Positions 53,013-62,588 of a DNA stretch of 64,000 nt are shown here, one piece after another. Source of the DNA: Noviherbaspirillum saxi. Its GTDB lineage: Bacteria > Pseudomonadota > Gammaproteobacteria > Burkholderiales > Burkholderiaceae_D. The translations under genes and the position numbers were made by a program. How positions within the stretch are numbered: the first letter of the stretch is position 1; each line of letters opens with the position of its first letter. Under the pieces are notes generated by a model, which saw only the letters and a program-made list of their open reading frames with translations, was not told the DNA's origin and searched no databases. The stretch lies in contig NZ_QYUO01000002.1 in NCBI RefSeq assembly GCF_003591035.1, forward strand, positions 124,001 to 188,000, in the 5' to 3' direction.

Positions 53013-55220
53013 ATGGGCAAGATAAGCATTTCCCGACGCTTCCTGATTTCCCTTATCACGTCTCCTGCCTGGTGGCTGGGTGTCGCCATATCGCTATTGC
53101 TGCATTTGATGGTCGCGCAGATCGTCGAAGAAAAGGCTCAGTCTCAATTCGAGTACATCGCCGACAATGCGCAACTCGCGGTTCAAAACCGGGTGCGATC
53201 CTATATCGATGTCTTGCGCGGTGCCACGGCCCTGTTCCAGACTTCAGAAAAAGTACACCGGGACGAATTCCGTCACTATGTCAAGGAATTGAAGCTTGAC
53301 AGCAGTTTCCCCGGCATTACCAACCTTAACTACGCGCAGCACGTACCAGGGCTGGAAAAGCAATCCTTCGAAGCAGCGGTGCGACGCGACACCAGTATCA
53401 GTCCTGAAGGTTATCCCGCCTTTGCGGTCAAGCCGGCAGGAGAGCGACGTGATTACAATGTAATTACTTATGTCGAGCCGATGGAAAGCAATGGCGTATC
53501 GTTCGGGGTCGACATGGCATCCAATCCCGTGGCGGCAAAAGCGCTCGCCACATCGCGCGACACCGGACAACTGGTGTCGTCAGGCCGGCTGATTCATATC
53601 ACCGGTCCGCATCAGCATATCGGCCTCGCCATGCGCATGCCGCTCTATAAACGTGGCATGCCTTTGCGCAATGTAGCCGAACGGCGACGCGCTTATTACG
53701 GGTCCGTAGGTGCCGGCTTCGATGTCAACCGCTTGATGATGGGCGCCATCGACAAGAAGGTATTGGGCTCGATGCGCATCCGCATCTTTGACGCCGGACA
53801 CGGCGATGAAAAACTCAATAGCGGCACCAGCGATCCGCAGCGGCTGATGTTCGACAGTGCCGCGATACCTCTTGTTGCCGAGCGCTCGCCGGCCATCGAG
53901 CCGACGGAAGCCGATCTGTTTGCCAAGCGCGTATCGATGACGGTGGGTCCTCGTGTATGGGAAGCCGAGATCCTCGGGCGCCGGTCGAGTCTGATGAATG
54001 GATTCGACGTGTCGCTTTCCTGGATCGTGCTGATTGGCGGTCTGATTGCCAGCACTCTGCTTTACAGCATCTATTATTCGATGATGACCGCGCGTCGGCG
54101 CGCGATCGAACTGGCGCGTGAAATGACGACCGATTTGCGCAACAGCGAGGCAAGCCTGGCGGAAGCGCAGCACATGGCCCGTCTTGGCAGCTGGACGCTG
54201 AACACGGCAAGCAAGCGCATGACATGGTCGGCAGAGACCTATCGCATTTTCGGCATGGATCATTTCAAGGATGGTCCACGGCTCGACGACTTCCTGTGCC
54301 GTATTCATGCCGAGGACCACGAACGCGTGCATCTGGGACTGATGCGCGCACTTCCGGACAACGAAGAGTTCAATATCGAACACCGCATCAGGCGGCTCGA
54401 TGGATCGATTCGCTGGGTACAGACCATTACGCGGTTCGACAACGACGGCGACAACACGCTGTTGCGCGGCACGATCATGGATATCACCGACCGCAAGCAC
54501 ACGGTCGAAGCATTGCAGCGTTCGCAGGAACTGCTGCGCGACCTGACTGCGCATCAGGACCGCGTCAAGGAAGACGAGCGCAAGCGCATCGCGCGTGAAA
54601 TCCATGACGAACTCGGTCAAACCTTGCTGGCACTGCGCATCGACGTGTCCATGCTGGATGCACGCACCGGCCGGTCGCATCCCCGGCTCAATGAAAAAGT
54701 GCGCGGTGCACTCAATCACATCGATGCGACGGTCAAGACCATACGCACGATCATCAACAATCTGCGCCCCGCCGTTCTCGATCTCGGTTTGACCGCCGCA
54801 TTCGAATGGCAGGTCGCGGAATTCCGCCGCCGTTCCGGCATCACCTGCGAACTGGTGATGAACGAAAAGGAATTTCATGTCGACGATGCCCGGGCCACAT
54901 CGCTGTTTCGCATTCTGCAGGAATCGCTGACCAATGTAATCCGGCACGCCCGAGCCAGCCATGTCATCGTCGAAGTACACCGGGAAGCAGGCCGGCTGGT
55001 CATGACGATTTCCGATAACGGCATCGGCATTTATTCCGATATTCGTCAGTCCGGCAATTCGTTCGGCCTGGTGGGCGTGGAGGAACGCATCCATGCACTC
55101 AATGGCAAGTTCGTCATCGACAGCGCGCCGGGCAAGGGCACTTCGCTGACCGTCTTTATTCCTCTGGAGAGAGTGGAACAGGAAGAGGCGCCACGCAAAC
55201 TTGCCGACGCGGCCAAATGA
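53013..55220 (+). CDS. CHASE- and PAS-domain sensor histidine kinase (HisKA_3/NarX type), orphan
   Basis: A 735-residue membrane kinase. First membrane helix WWLGVAISLLLHLMVAQIVE; a periplasmic CHASE domain follows (residues about 60-290, with FPGITNLNYAQHVPG and YNVITYVEPMESNGVSFG); second helix SLSWIVLIGGLIASTLLYSI; a PAS domain (ARLGSWTLNTASKRMTWSAE and FNIEHRIRRLDGSIRWVQTI); then a NarX-type kinase with phospho-acceptor His in RKRIAREIHDELGQTLLALR (about residue 530) and ATPase motifs FRILQESLTNVIRHARASHV and ISDNGIGIYSDIR. No response regulator gene is next to it. The ATG at 53013 is chosen for the domain boundary; no clear ribosome site. CHASE domains sense small extracellular molecules. 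Confidence 0.88.
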   Translation: MGKISISRRFLISLITSPAWWLGVAISLLLHLMVAQIVEEKAQSQFEYIADNAQLAVQNRVRSYIDVLRGATALFQTSEKVHRDEFRHYVKELKLDSSFPGITNLNYAQHVPGLEKQSFEAAVRRDTSISPEGYPAFAVKPAGERRDYNVITYVEPMESNGVSFGVDMASNPVAAKALATSRDTGQLVSSGRLIHITGPHQHIGLAMRMPLYKRGMPLRNVAERRRAYYGSVGAGFDVNRLMMGAIDKKVLGSMRIRIFDAGHGDEKLNSGTSDPQRLMFDSAAIPLVAERSPAIEPTEADLFAKRVSMTVGPRVWEAEILGRRSSLMNGFDVSLSWIVLIGGLIASTLLYSIYYSMMTARRRAIELAREMTTDLRNSEASLAEAQHMARLGSWTLNTASKRMTWSAETYRIFGMDHFKDGPRLDDFLCRIHAEDHERVHLGLMRALPDNEEFNIEHRIRRLDGSIRWVQTITRFDNDGDNTLLRGTIMDITDRKHTVEALQRSQELLRDLTAHQDRVKEDERKRIAREIHDELGQTLLALRIDVSMLDARTGRSHPRLNEKVRGALNHIDATVKTIRTIINNLRPAVLDLGLTAAFEWQVAEFRRRSGITCELVMNEKEFHVDDARATSLFRILQESLTNVIRHARASHVIVEVHREAGRLVMTISDNGIGIYSDIRQSGNSFGLVGVEERIHALNGKFVIDSAPGKGTSLTVFIPLERVEQEEAPRKLADAAK

Positions 55221-55224
55221 GGGA

Positions 55225-56175
55225 CTAGAGCAACTGCGGCGGCCGACGGGCTGACGCAACGTCACGCAACACCGTCATGAAGTCGCGCACAGCAGCGCCC
55301 AGGCTGGCGTCGCTTCGCTGCAGTAGACCGACCGGCTCTTCACTGCCTTCAGTGGGCACTGCAAGCCTCGCGAGCATGCCGCTGGTGATTGCATGTCGCG
55401 CCGCACCCAGCGGAGCAATCCATATCGCATCCGACTGCAGCACGATTTCGCGTGCAATCGACACAGACTGAGTTTCAGTGTATTGCAGGGGCATTGCAAA
55501 CCCCCGCGACCTCAGGAAGCTTTCTGCATTGTGGCGCGGGATCGTGCCCTTGGGCGAAACAAGCAGGGGATACGCAAGCACATCCTCCAGGCGCGGCAGT
55601 GCTGTCGCCGTCATTGGATGACCAGGACGCGCCACCAGGCACAAGGGTTCGACGTACAGCAATTCGAAGGACAAGCCGAGCAGCATTTGCGGGTCCGCCA
55701 TGCGGCCCATCACGCAATCGACCGAACCGGCCTTCAGCATATCGACCAGCGCTGCGTTTGCGCCCGTTTCGACCGACACCTGCGCATGCGGGTGCAGCTT
55801 CCTGAAAACCGCCAGTGCCGCCGGCACGAGGTCGACGCCGACGCTTGGCAACACCCCAAGGCGCACGCAGGCGTTTTCCTGCTGCGACTCAAGCCCGATG
55901 GCATTGCCTACGGCGTCGAGCGCTTCCAGCACGCCCAGCGCATGCCTGCGAAATTGTTCTCCTGCCGAAGTCAGGCGCGCACCTTGCCGGTTGCGCTCGA
56001 ACAGCTTGCAATGCGCAATGTCTTCCAGCTCGGAAAGCGTTTTGGATACCGCCGGCTGCGTCAAACGCAAGCGTTCGGCGGCTTTGCCCAGATTGCCCTG
56101 CTCCGCCACGGCAAGAAAGCAGTGAATATGGCGCAAGCGAACCCGCAGTCGAAATGTCTCTTTTTCCATAACCAT
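55225..56175 (-). CDS. pcaQ: LysR family regulator, PcaQ-like
   Basis: A 316-residue LysR regulator. HTH in RVRLRHIHCFLAVAEQGNLG, KAAERLRLTQPAVSKTLSEL, EDIAHCKLFERNRQGARLTS; effector domain VRLGVLPSVGVDLVPAALAV, VDCVMGRMADPQMLLGLSFE, EPLCLVARPGHPM. The wording matches the PcaQ group, activators of protocatechuate genes. It is divergent from pcaHG with an ATAACC-N4-GTTAT box between. Starts at 56175 and 56169 are both possible; the latter would move the box just outside the gene. The kinase gene ends five bases from its stop. Confidence 0.88.
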   Translation of the reverse strand: MVMEKETFRLRVRLRHIHCFLAVAEQGNLGKAAERLRLTQPAVSKTLSELEDIAHCKLFERNRQGARLTSAGEQFRRHALGVLEALDAVGNAIGLESQQENACVRLGVLPSVGVDLVPAALAVFRKLHPHAQVSVETGANAALVDMLKAGSVDCVMGRMADPQMLLGLSFELLYVEPLCLVARPGHPMTATALPRLEDVLAYPLLVSPKGTIPRHNAESFLRSRGFAMPLQYTETQSVSIAREIVLQSDAIWIAPLGAARHAITSGMLARLAVPTEGSEEPVGLLQRSDASLGAAVRDFMTVLRDVASARRPPQLL

Positions 56176-56184
56176 ATGTTATGG
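56166..56184. promoter_or_regulatory. putative PcaQ box
   Basis: CCATAAC-N5-GTTATGG is a 7-bp inverted pair that contains ATAACC-N4-GTTAT, close to the ATAACC-N4-GGTTAA box known for PcaQ in rhizobia. It lies about 107 bases before pcaH and overlaps the possible start codons of pcaQ, consistent with activation of pcaHG and auto-repression. Confidence 0.6.
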
Positions 56185-56230
56185 AAAAACGCATTCTTTT
56201 TCAATTTACATAAAAATTATTCAGGAATAA

Positions 56231-57660
<1,430 letters not shown>

Positions 57661-58560
57661 TCAGCCGGCCGCATCCGCCACCAGCAGATCCACCAGCTCG
57701 CGTGCAAACGGCGGCAACAGCTGGCGGCTGCGCATGCATATATGCAGCTTGCGCAATGCCCATTCGTCGGTCAGTTGCACGATATGGATCGCCATCGTTT
57801 TCGCATGACGCCGCGCCGAGGTTTCCGGCAACACGCCGATACCGGCATTGGCTTCAACCATGCGGCAGACTGCCTCGAAATTGCCGGCCTGAATGCGCGT
57901 CTTGACATGCTTGTCCAGCGCGCCGGCCGCATGCTTGACGAAGGCATGGATCGCACTCGATTCATGCAGACCCACATGATCGAACTCAAGGGTCTTTTCA
58001 AAGTCGATGCGCTCGATACGCGCCAGCGGATGGTTCATCGCGGTCACCAGCACCAGACGGTCTTCGTGATAGGGCAATACTTCCAGCCCCTCGGTACGCA
58101 CGTTGCCGGCCACAATGCCGATATCAGTCTTGCCCTCGCTGACGGCACGCACGATGTCGTGGCTTAGCCGTTCGCGCAGGTCGACGCTGACATCGGGATG
58201 ACTGGCCAGGAATGCGGAAAGAATGGCAGGCAGGAACTCGGTAATGGCCGTTGTGTTGGCAAACACCCGGACATGTCCCTTGGTGCCCTGCGCATATTCC
58301 TGCAGCTCGCTGCGCAGGTACTCGAGCTGCTGCAGCACCAGGCGGGCATGATGAAGCAAGGCTTGTCCCGGCGGCGTCAGGCTGACGCCCTGACTCGCAC
58401 GTACCAGCAGCTTTGCGCCTACGCTGTCTTCCAGGTTCTTGATGCGCGTGCTGGCCGCCGACAACGACATATGCGAGCGTTCCGCACCGCGTGTCAGGCT
58501 GTTTTCTTCTGCGATGTAGACAAACAGGCGCAGGTCGGTCAGGTCGAAATGAATGGACAT
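57661..58560 (-). CDS. LysR family regulator
   Basis: A 299-residue LysR regulator: HTH in DLTDLRLFVYIAEENSLTRG, AERSHMSLSAASTRIKNLED, SVGAKLLVRASQGVSLTPPG; effector domain KGHVRVFANTTAITEFLPAI, VDLRERLSHDIVRAVSEGKT, DIGIVAGNVRTEGLEVLPYH. It belongs to a LysR group that often sits next to transporters or isomerases, but its target is not evident here; the nearest gene is pcaG, tail to tail. Upstream is a 443-base gap that carries a fold-back element. Confidence 0.87.
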   Translation of the reverse strand: MSIHFDLTDLRLFVYIAEENSLTRGAERSHMSLSAASTRIKNLEDSVGAKLLVRASQGVSLTPPGQALLHHARLVLQQLEYLRSELQEYAQGTKGHVRVFANTTAITEFLPAILSAFLASHPDVSVDLRERLSHDIVRAVSEGKTDIGIVAGNVRTEGLEVLPYHEDRLVLVTAMNHPLARIERIDFEKTLEFDHVGLHESSAIHAFVKHAAGALDKHVKTRIQAGNFEAVCRMVEANAGIGVLPETSARRHAKTMAIHIVQLTDEWALRKLHICMRSRQLLPPFARELVDLLVADAAG

Positions 58561-58675
58561 GCGTAACAGTGTTTATTCATGCGTGCTTTCCCGCGTTGCA
58601 ACTCACGAACTTACATTGTGGCACAAGCGGACTCGCCTGCATTGCAATACCCGAAGTCCATGACGTCGACGCCTC

Positions 58676-58850
58676 TAGAGCAGGTTCATCCTGACTTGCC
58701 AGTCGAGGCCGAGGCGATTTGCTCGTGGAACAAGGCGCGGCGACGCGACATGGCGAGCCATGGCAAGGAGGCCTCGGCGGCCCCTCGACAACGCCGTGCC
58801 GCGGGCAAAGCGTCCGGCATCGGCGGTACAGTCAGGGTGAAACTGCTCTA
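58676..58850. repeat. long fold-back element, copy 4
   Basis: A 175-base segment with 21-bp inverted ends (58676-58696, 58830-58850), 19 matching; the right end reads TAGAGCAGTTTCACCCTGAC on the minus strand. The centre is a hairpin ATGGC-GA-GCCAT (about 58750-58761), the same shape as the centres of copies 1 and 3, and the interior pairs partly in between (GAGGCC, GGCGGC). It lies in the gap between a LysR gene and a small membrane protein. The rest of the gap (58561-59003) holds no gene I can support. Confidence 0.78.
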
Positions 58851-59003
58851 AACAATCCCGTAGCTGAATCCGGGGGCGCAATCCGCCCAGGTATTCCCCG
58901 GCTGTATTCCGTGTAGGACAAATTCTGTCCCATGGACATGGGGTACCTTTTACTTGCAAAGCAGGGTTTAATTGCATCCTTATCATTTTCATACCAGGAT
59001 GCA

Positions 59004-59171
59004 ATGGAACAGAGCGAATACCGGCTGATGCAGCTTGTCGGTGGTGTCGTGTTATGCGGCGGCTTCGGCGCACTCGCGGCCGATGCAACGCTTGCAGCCA
59101 TGATTTCGCTGATCGTCGGCGTGCTCATCCTGAGTGCCGGCGTGATCGGCTCCTGGCTAGACAAAAGCTGA
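59004..59171 (+). CDS. small membrane protein
   Basis: A 55-residue product, MEQSEYRLMQLVGGVVLCGG, then a second hydrophobic run LAAMISLIVGVLILSAGVIG, ending SWLDKS. Two membrane helices are likely. AGGA lies five bases before the ATG at 59004, which is better than an in-frame ATG 24 codons upstream. It is tail to tail with the acyltransferase gene. I do not recognise a family. Confidence 0.55.
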   Translation: MEQSEYRLMQLVGGVVLCGGFGALAADATLAAMISLIVGVLILSAGVIGSWLDKS

Positions 59172-59204
59172 TTGATCCGGGCCGCTGCCTGCGGCTGACC
59201 GGCA

Positions 59205-60308
59205 TTATGGGCGCAGTGGCGGGATCGGACCTGCCTCGGCTCTTACCGGCTTCGGCAACTTTGGCAATGCGATAAGCCGCCCCAAGGGAATTTCAACCCA
59301 GCGATGAAACAGTGCGCCTGCAGCGATGCTTGCCACCCAAGCCACCAGCATGCCGATTCCCTGCACCAAGGGCGACGATGAACCTATGCACGTAAACAGC
59401 GTGTTGACCAGCACGCAAACGGGGAAATGTATCAGAAACACTGAATACGATATGCGTGCAAGGTAATGCAGGCCGGGAACTTCCCAGCGTACTGCCGCTT
59501 GCGCCCCGCCGTACACCATGGCCAGCGCCAGCGACACCGCCAATGCCAACGCAATGCGGCTGCGGAAGTCGAATTCGAGCGCGAGTCCGCCTAGCAGAAT
59601 CATGATGCCAATCAGCAGCGCCGATCCCGTACTGCTTCGCATGCCGCGCGATGCCAGCCATGCCAGCGCGCCGAGCCCATAACTGCCAAAGAAGTAAGGC
59701 GCCCAATTGTCCCACTGCGGATCAGGATTGAAGTAGAACAGGGATGCCGCAATACCGACGGCAATCAAAAGCGGGACCCGCCAGCGCGACGCGTCGTTAT
59801 TCCGAAACCCGCGCGCCAGGCTGAACAGCAATACCAGCAGCGCATATAGCTGAAAATCGATTGCCACATACCAGGCGCCCGCCGAAAGCGACTCCACGCC
59901 GAGCACGCCATGCAAGAGCAACGCATGCGCCGCAATCTGCGCCCAGGTAGGCGAAGGGGTCAACGAATAATGATCGATCCATATCGCGGCGCATCGCGAA
60001 GCGGCCACCGCCAGCAGCATGGCAACCATGAAAGGCGGCACCAGTTTGACGAAACGCCGCGTCAATTCCTGCCACAGCCAAAACAGCCTTGCCTGGCCGC
60101 GCGACGCCAATGACTTTGCCGCAAGAAAACCGCCGACGACGAGAAAGATCTGCACCGCGATGCGGGCCGGTCCGGCAAGCCAATCGATCAGGTCAGGAAG
60201 TGCGTGCCGCACCTGATCAGCCATGGGGCCATAGAATGCCAGATGGTGAAAGACGATCAGATTGAATGCCACGACTTTTAAAAAGTCGAGGAAGAGAAAG
60301 CGGGTCAT
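59205..60308 (-). CDS. acyltransferase 3 family membrane protein
   Basis: A 367-residue protein with about ten membrane helices. The start RFLFLDFLKVVAFNLIVFHH contains the family's catalytic-type His pair region; RIAVQIFLVVGGFLAAKSLA and SLSAGAWYVAIDFQLYALLV are further conserved parts, and ISYSVFLIHFPVCVLVN near the end carries another conserved His. These enzymes transfer acyl groups to sugars or other surface molecules. The ATG at 60308 removes 14 poorly fitting residues from a longer possible start. No polysaccharide genes are adjacent. Confidence 0.87.
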   Translation of the reverse strand: MTRFLFLDFLKVVAFNLIVFHHLAFYGPMADQVRHALPDLIDWLAGPARIAVQIFLVVGGFLAAKSLASRGQARLFWLWQELTRRFVKLVPPFMVAMLLAVAASRCAAIWIDHYSLTPSPTWAQIAAHALLLHGVLGVESLSAGAWYVAIDFQLYALLVLLFSLARGFRNNDASRWRVPLLIAVGIAASLFYFNPDPQWDNWAPYFFGSYGLGALAWLASRGMRSSTGSALLIGIMILLGGLALEFDFRSRIALALAVSLALAMVYGGAQAAVRWEVPGLHYLARISYSVFLIHFPVCVLVNTLFTCIGSSSPLVQGIGMLVAWVASIAAGALFHRWVEIPLGRLIALPKLPKPVRAEAGPIPPLRP

Positions 60309-60395
60309 CGAAACTGGCCGAAAAAAGAGCGCAATTGAAATTGTCGCCATTTTCTCATGCCATTAAGCAACTTGTTTCGATGCAAAGAAAAAGGG

Positions 60396-60417
60396 CTGCC
60401 AACATAGGTGTTGGCAG
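60396..60417 (-). terminator. intrinsic terminator
   Basis: CTGCCAACA and TGTTGGCAG form a perfect 9-bp stem with a TAGG loop. On the minus strand the stem is followed by CCCTTTTTCTTT, and on the plus strand by TTTT. It stands 65 bases after the stop of the 45-residue small protein and about 90 before the acyltransferase start, so it most likely ends the small gene's message. Confidence 0.75.
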
Positions 60418-60481
60418 TTTTGACACAAAGATCTCTGCGATAGCGCTTCAGGAAATCATGCCCAAGCAGCGTGACAAGGCG

Positions 60482-60619
60482 TCAAAGCGCTTTCAATACC
60501 AGAAGGACCAACCCGGCACCGATAGAAGCGCCGACACATGCAGCCGATTGTATGCGTCGCAGCTTAAACAAAGCCGAGCGACGGGCGGCTCTTGAATCGT
60601 CTTGAAGCATGTTATCCAT
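60482..60619 (-). CDS. 45-residue single-helix membrane protein
   Basis: MDNMLQDDSRAARRSALFKL is followed by a basic stretch and one hydrophobic helix (GASIGAGLVLLVLKAL) at the very C-terminus. AAGAGGA lies seven bases before the ATG at 60619 and an intrinsic terminator follows, so it is a complete small transcription unit. Basic residues before the helix would keep the N-terminus in the cytoplasm. Family unknown. Confidence 0.65.
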   Translation of the reverse strand: MDNMLQDDSRAARRSALFKLRRIQSAACVGASIGAGLVLLVLKAL

Positions 60620-60973
60620 GGTCAGTTCCTCTTGGGGAAATATGTTGGAGTCCAGCACTACAATATGTACTTAGTATATGGAACATTGCATGCACACAAT
60701 GTGATCTCACTCACAGTATCTGTAGAAGACAGCAAAAATCCAACAGTTTACGGGCGGGTTTATACCGGTTCTCGACACGCTTGCATCATCGCGATTGACA
60801 TAAGTCCGGGAAGTCCGGGCCTCGCAAATATTGACGCATTTGCATGCTGATGCAATTTTCCCCATGGCCGTTCGCCGCTAACTTATCACTCTGTGAATAC
60901 TGCCGATCGAACCTGAAAACAAAGGAGGAAATAGAAGTCAGTCCGCCATTCACTTGAGAGGCCGTTTATCTTA

Positions 60974-60993
60974 TACTGTGTACCCATACAGCA
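60974..60993. promoter_or_regulatory. putative LexA (SOS) box
   Basis: TACTGTGTACCCATACAGCA fits the CTG-N10-CAG core and 15 of 20 positions of the E. coli LexA consensus. It overlaps a TATACT -10 hexamer (60972-60977) and lies 18 bases before the next start codon, so a bound repressor would block that promoter. Confidence 0.6.
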
Positions 60994-61010
60994 TCAAAGT
61001 TGTTGTCACG

Positions 61011-61319
61011 ATGATCTTGTTCGAAGGCTATAAACTCAACGCAGTAAAAGCACGTCTTACCGTCGCCATCACCAACATAGCAGAGCGCCACCGTACCGCA
61101 GGTCGGGTACTGACTTGGCGTTTGATTCATGAAATCGAAAAGGAAGCTCTAGAAACACTCAAGCAAGCCGGCGACCTTGAAATGAAGTACATCCGCATGG
61201 TGCGTTCCTCGCAATGGGGTTATGTGCCGCGGGTAAATCAGCCAGCAGACCTGAATGGTTATGATGAGTTGCCGGTCGCGGTCACGACGATCCAGCGTGC
61301 CTATCACTCATTTCATTGA
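61011..61319 (+). CDS. unknown 102-residue protein, probably SOS-regulated
   Basis: The product begins MILFEGYKLNAVKARLTVAI and has a helical N-terminal half (TWRLIHEIEKEALETLKQAG) and a mixed C-terminal half (GYVPRVNQPADLNGYDELPV). It has no membrane helix or signal peptide and I recognise no family. The ATG at 61011 lacks a ribosome site; a TTG start 19 codons upstream would lie ahead of the LexA-like box and is unlikely. The box just before the gene suggests DNA-damage control. Confidence 0.6.
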   Translation: MILFEGYKLNAVKARLTVAITNIAERHRTAGRVLTWRLIHEIEKEALETLKQAGDLEMKYIRMVRSSQWGYVPRVNQPADLNGYDELPVAVTTIQRAYHSFH

Positions 61320-61444
61320 GCTTATTGCAAGCCCATGATGGCCAGGTTCAATCAATATCGACTGGTCCTCATGCGTGTTGCCTTGAGGCGTACGCATTTG
61401 CTAATTTTTTAGAGGCGACCAGGCGTAATCACGGGGGATCAGCG

Positions 61445-61600
61445 CTAGCTGCGTAATAACAGCAACTCCAGATCTTCCAGTGTCGGCGGCGCATAGGCAG
61501 ACACACTTACCTCGCTTGCAAAATAAGAAAGGCAGCCGTACGCATGGATGAATGATGCGCTGGCAAGAACGAATAGTAGTACTGCAAGCAAAGTCACCAT
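61445..61600 (-). CDS. 51-residue small membrane or exported protein
   Basis: MVTLLAVLLFVLASASFIHA is a clear membrane helix or signal peptide; the rest reads YGCLSYFASEVSVSAYAPPT and ends LEDLELLLLRS. A consensus GGAGG stands six bases before the ATG at 61600. The frame overlaps a longer but meaningless frame on the same strand. Family unknown. It is separated by about 240 bases from the next small gene on the other strand. Confidence 0.65.
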   Translation of the reverse strand: MVTLLAVLLFVLASASFIHAYGCLSYFASEVSVSAYAPPTLEDLELLLLRS

Positions 61601-61841
61601 GAAAATCCTCCGTATATGCTGTACGGGATTTCACCATGCGTTCCGTGCGGCTACATTGACATACGACAATGCGTCATGTCGACCGTCATTCGTTCCGTAT
61701 TCAACGCTCGCCAGCATCTTGAAAGACAAGCTATGAATCAAAGATTTTCGCGTGCATATAAGCCCGCGCACGACGATTGCGTTTGCACAAGGCCTTGAAG
61801 GACAGCAATGTCATCCTAGCCTTCAATTTCAGGAGGATGCC

Positions 61842-61943
61842 ATGCAAACAATTTTGTTGGAAGCGCACGACCAATGGGTTATTTTGTTCTATATCGCTTG
61901 TTCCATCGGTGCAATGCTATGGTCGATGCGCAATCGCGGCTAA
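61842..61943 (+). CDS. 33-residue membrane peptide
   Basis: MQTILLEAHDQWVILFYIAC is followed by SIGAMLWSMRNRG: one membrane helix with a basic C-terminal end. AGGAGG lies six bases before the ATG. A bidirectional terminator hairpin follows about 70 bases later. Its length and form match known single-helix small proteins, but no specific family is recognised. Confidence 0.6.
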   Translation: MQTILLEAHDQWVILFYIACSIGAMLWSMRNRG

Positions 61944-62014
61944 GTCACTACACTTAGGCCAATAATTCTTCATAGTTTTTTGTTGCAACTGCCTTCAGTA
62001 TTTCATACCCACAC

Positions 62015-62055
62015 AAATAAAACGCTTGTTGCCGTCGGCAACAAGCGTTTTATTT
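62015..62055. terminator. bidirectional intrinsic terminator
   Basis: A perfect 19-bp stem (62015-62033 and 62037-62055; AAATAAAACGCTTGTTGCC) with a GTC loop. Its A-rich and T-rich feet make it usable in both directions, ending the 33-residue gene on the plus strand and the 69-residue gene on the minus strand. Confidence 0.85.
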
Positions 62056-62067
62056 TCATGTTGCAGA

Positions 62068-62277
62068 TTAAAGGACCAGAGTCGCGTCCGTCGGCAATAC
62101 CTGCACCACCTTTCCCACACTATGCTGAACTTCTACCTTGTATTCAGCCTTCGCGAGCCGAACCAGGTTATGCAGCGATTGGCGTAATAAATACTCGTGG
62201 CGCGCGGACGCATCTGCACCCAAAGTAGCATTTACAAGGTTCTCAATAGCGGCGGCAGTGGTGAACTCGGTAAGCAT
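62068..62277 (-). CDS. 69-residue small hypothetical protein
   Basis: MLTEFTTAAAIENLVNATLG is followed by a helical part (EYLLRQSLHNLVRLAKAEYK) and a beta-like end VEVQHSVGKVVQVLPTD. It is soluble, mildly amphipathic and ends just before a strong terminator, which supports a real gene. The start has no strong ribosome site. No family recognised. Confidence 0.55.
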   Translation of the reverse strand: MLTEFTTAAAIENLVNATLGADASARHEYLLRQSLHNLVRLAKAEYKVEVQHSVGKVVQVLPTDATLVL

Positions 62278-62588
62278 CTAAGGACTCGGAAAGTGATTTA
62301 AGGAACTCAAAGTATCTTCCAAACCCGTCTTACCTCACTTGACGATGCGCAACCTTTATTCGGAATTTCCTTACAGCGCTCGGGATAATCGTCAGACAAC
62401 ATTTCCGCAATGCCGCATACATAATGTTTCTTATCAGCACTTGGCAAACTGGTTTCCGCACGTCCACACCATCGGAATTTTTTTATTCTTCAACTGCTGT
62501 TTGAGTTTGTTTTGTAGATAAACCCAAACAGGCATGGCGATGAACCGACTCGCTGAGACGTGAGAACACCTTGTGCCCGAAAATCGGC
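62278..62588. other. gene-free stretch
   Basis: A frame of 60 codons on the plus strand (62339-62521) is cysteine- and phenylalanine-rich and has no ribosome site, so I do not call it. CTGTTTGAGTTT (62497-62508) and AAACCCAAACAG (62520-62531) form an 11-of-12-bp hairpin about 60 bases after the stop of the NTF2-like gene and may terminate it. Confidence 0.45.

Noticed and set aside
53580..55265. A 561-codon open frame on the minus strand opposite the histidine kinase
   Set aside because: Shadow of a kinase with complete catalytic motifs; composition typical of an antisense frame.
60602..60850. An 82-codon plus-strand frame in the gap before the SOS-box gene
   Set aside because: Starts at an ATG opposite the ribosome site of the 45-residue gene, lacks its own ribosome site and shows no fold or hydrophobic pattern.
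60919..60930. A near-perfect Shine-Dalgarno sequence (AAAGGAGGAA) without a gene
   Set aside because: No ATG, GTG or TTG at suitable distance opens a frame of useful length, so it is probably chance.
62339..62521. A 60-codon plus-strand frame in the gap before the NTF2-like gene
   Set aside because: No ribosome site and no conserved pattern; the surrounding bases look intergenic.
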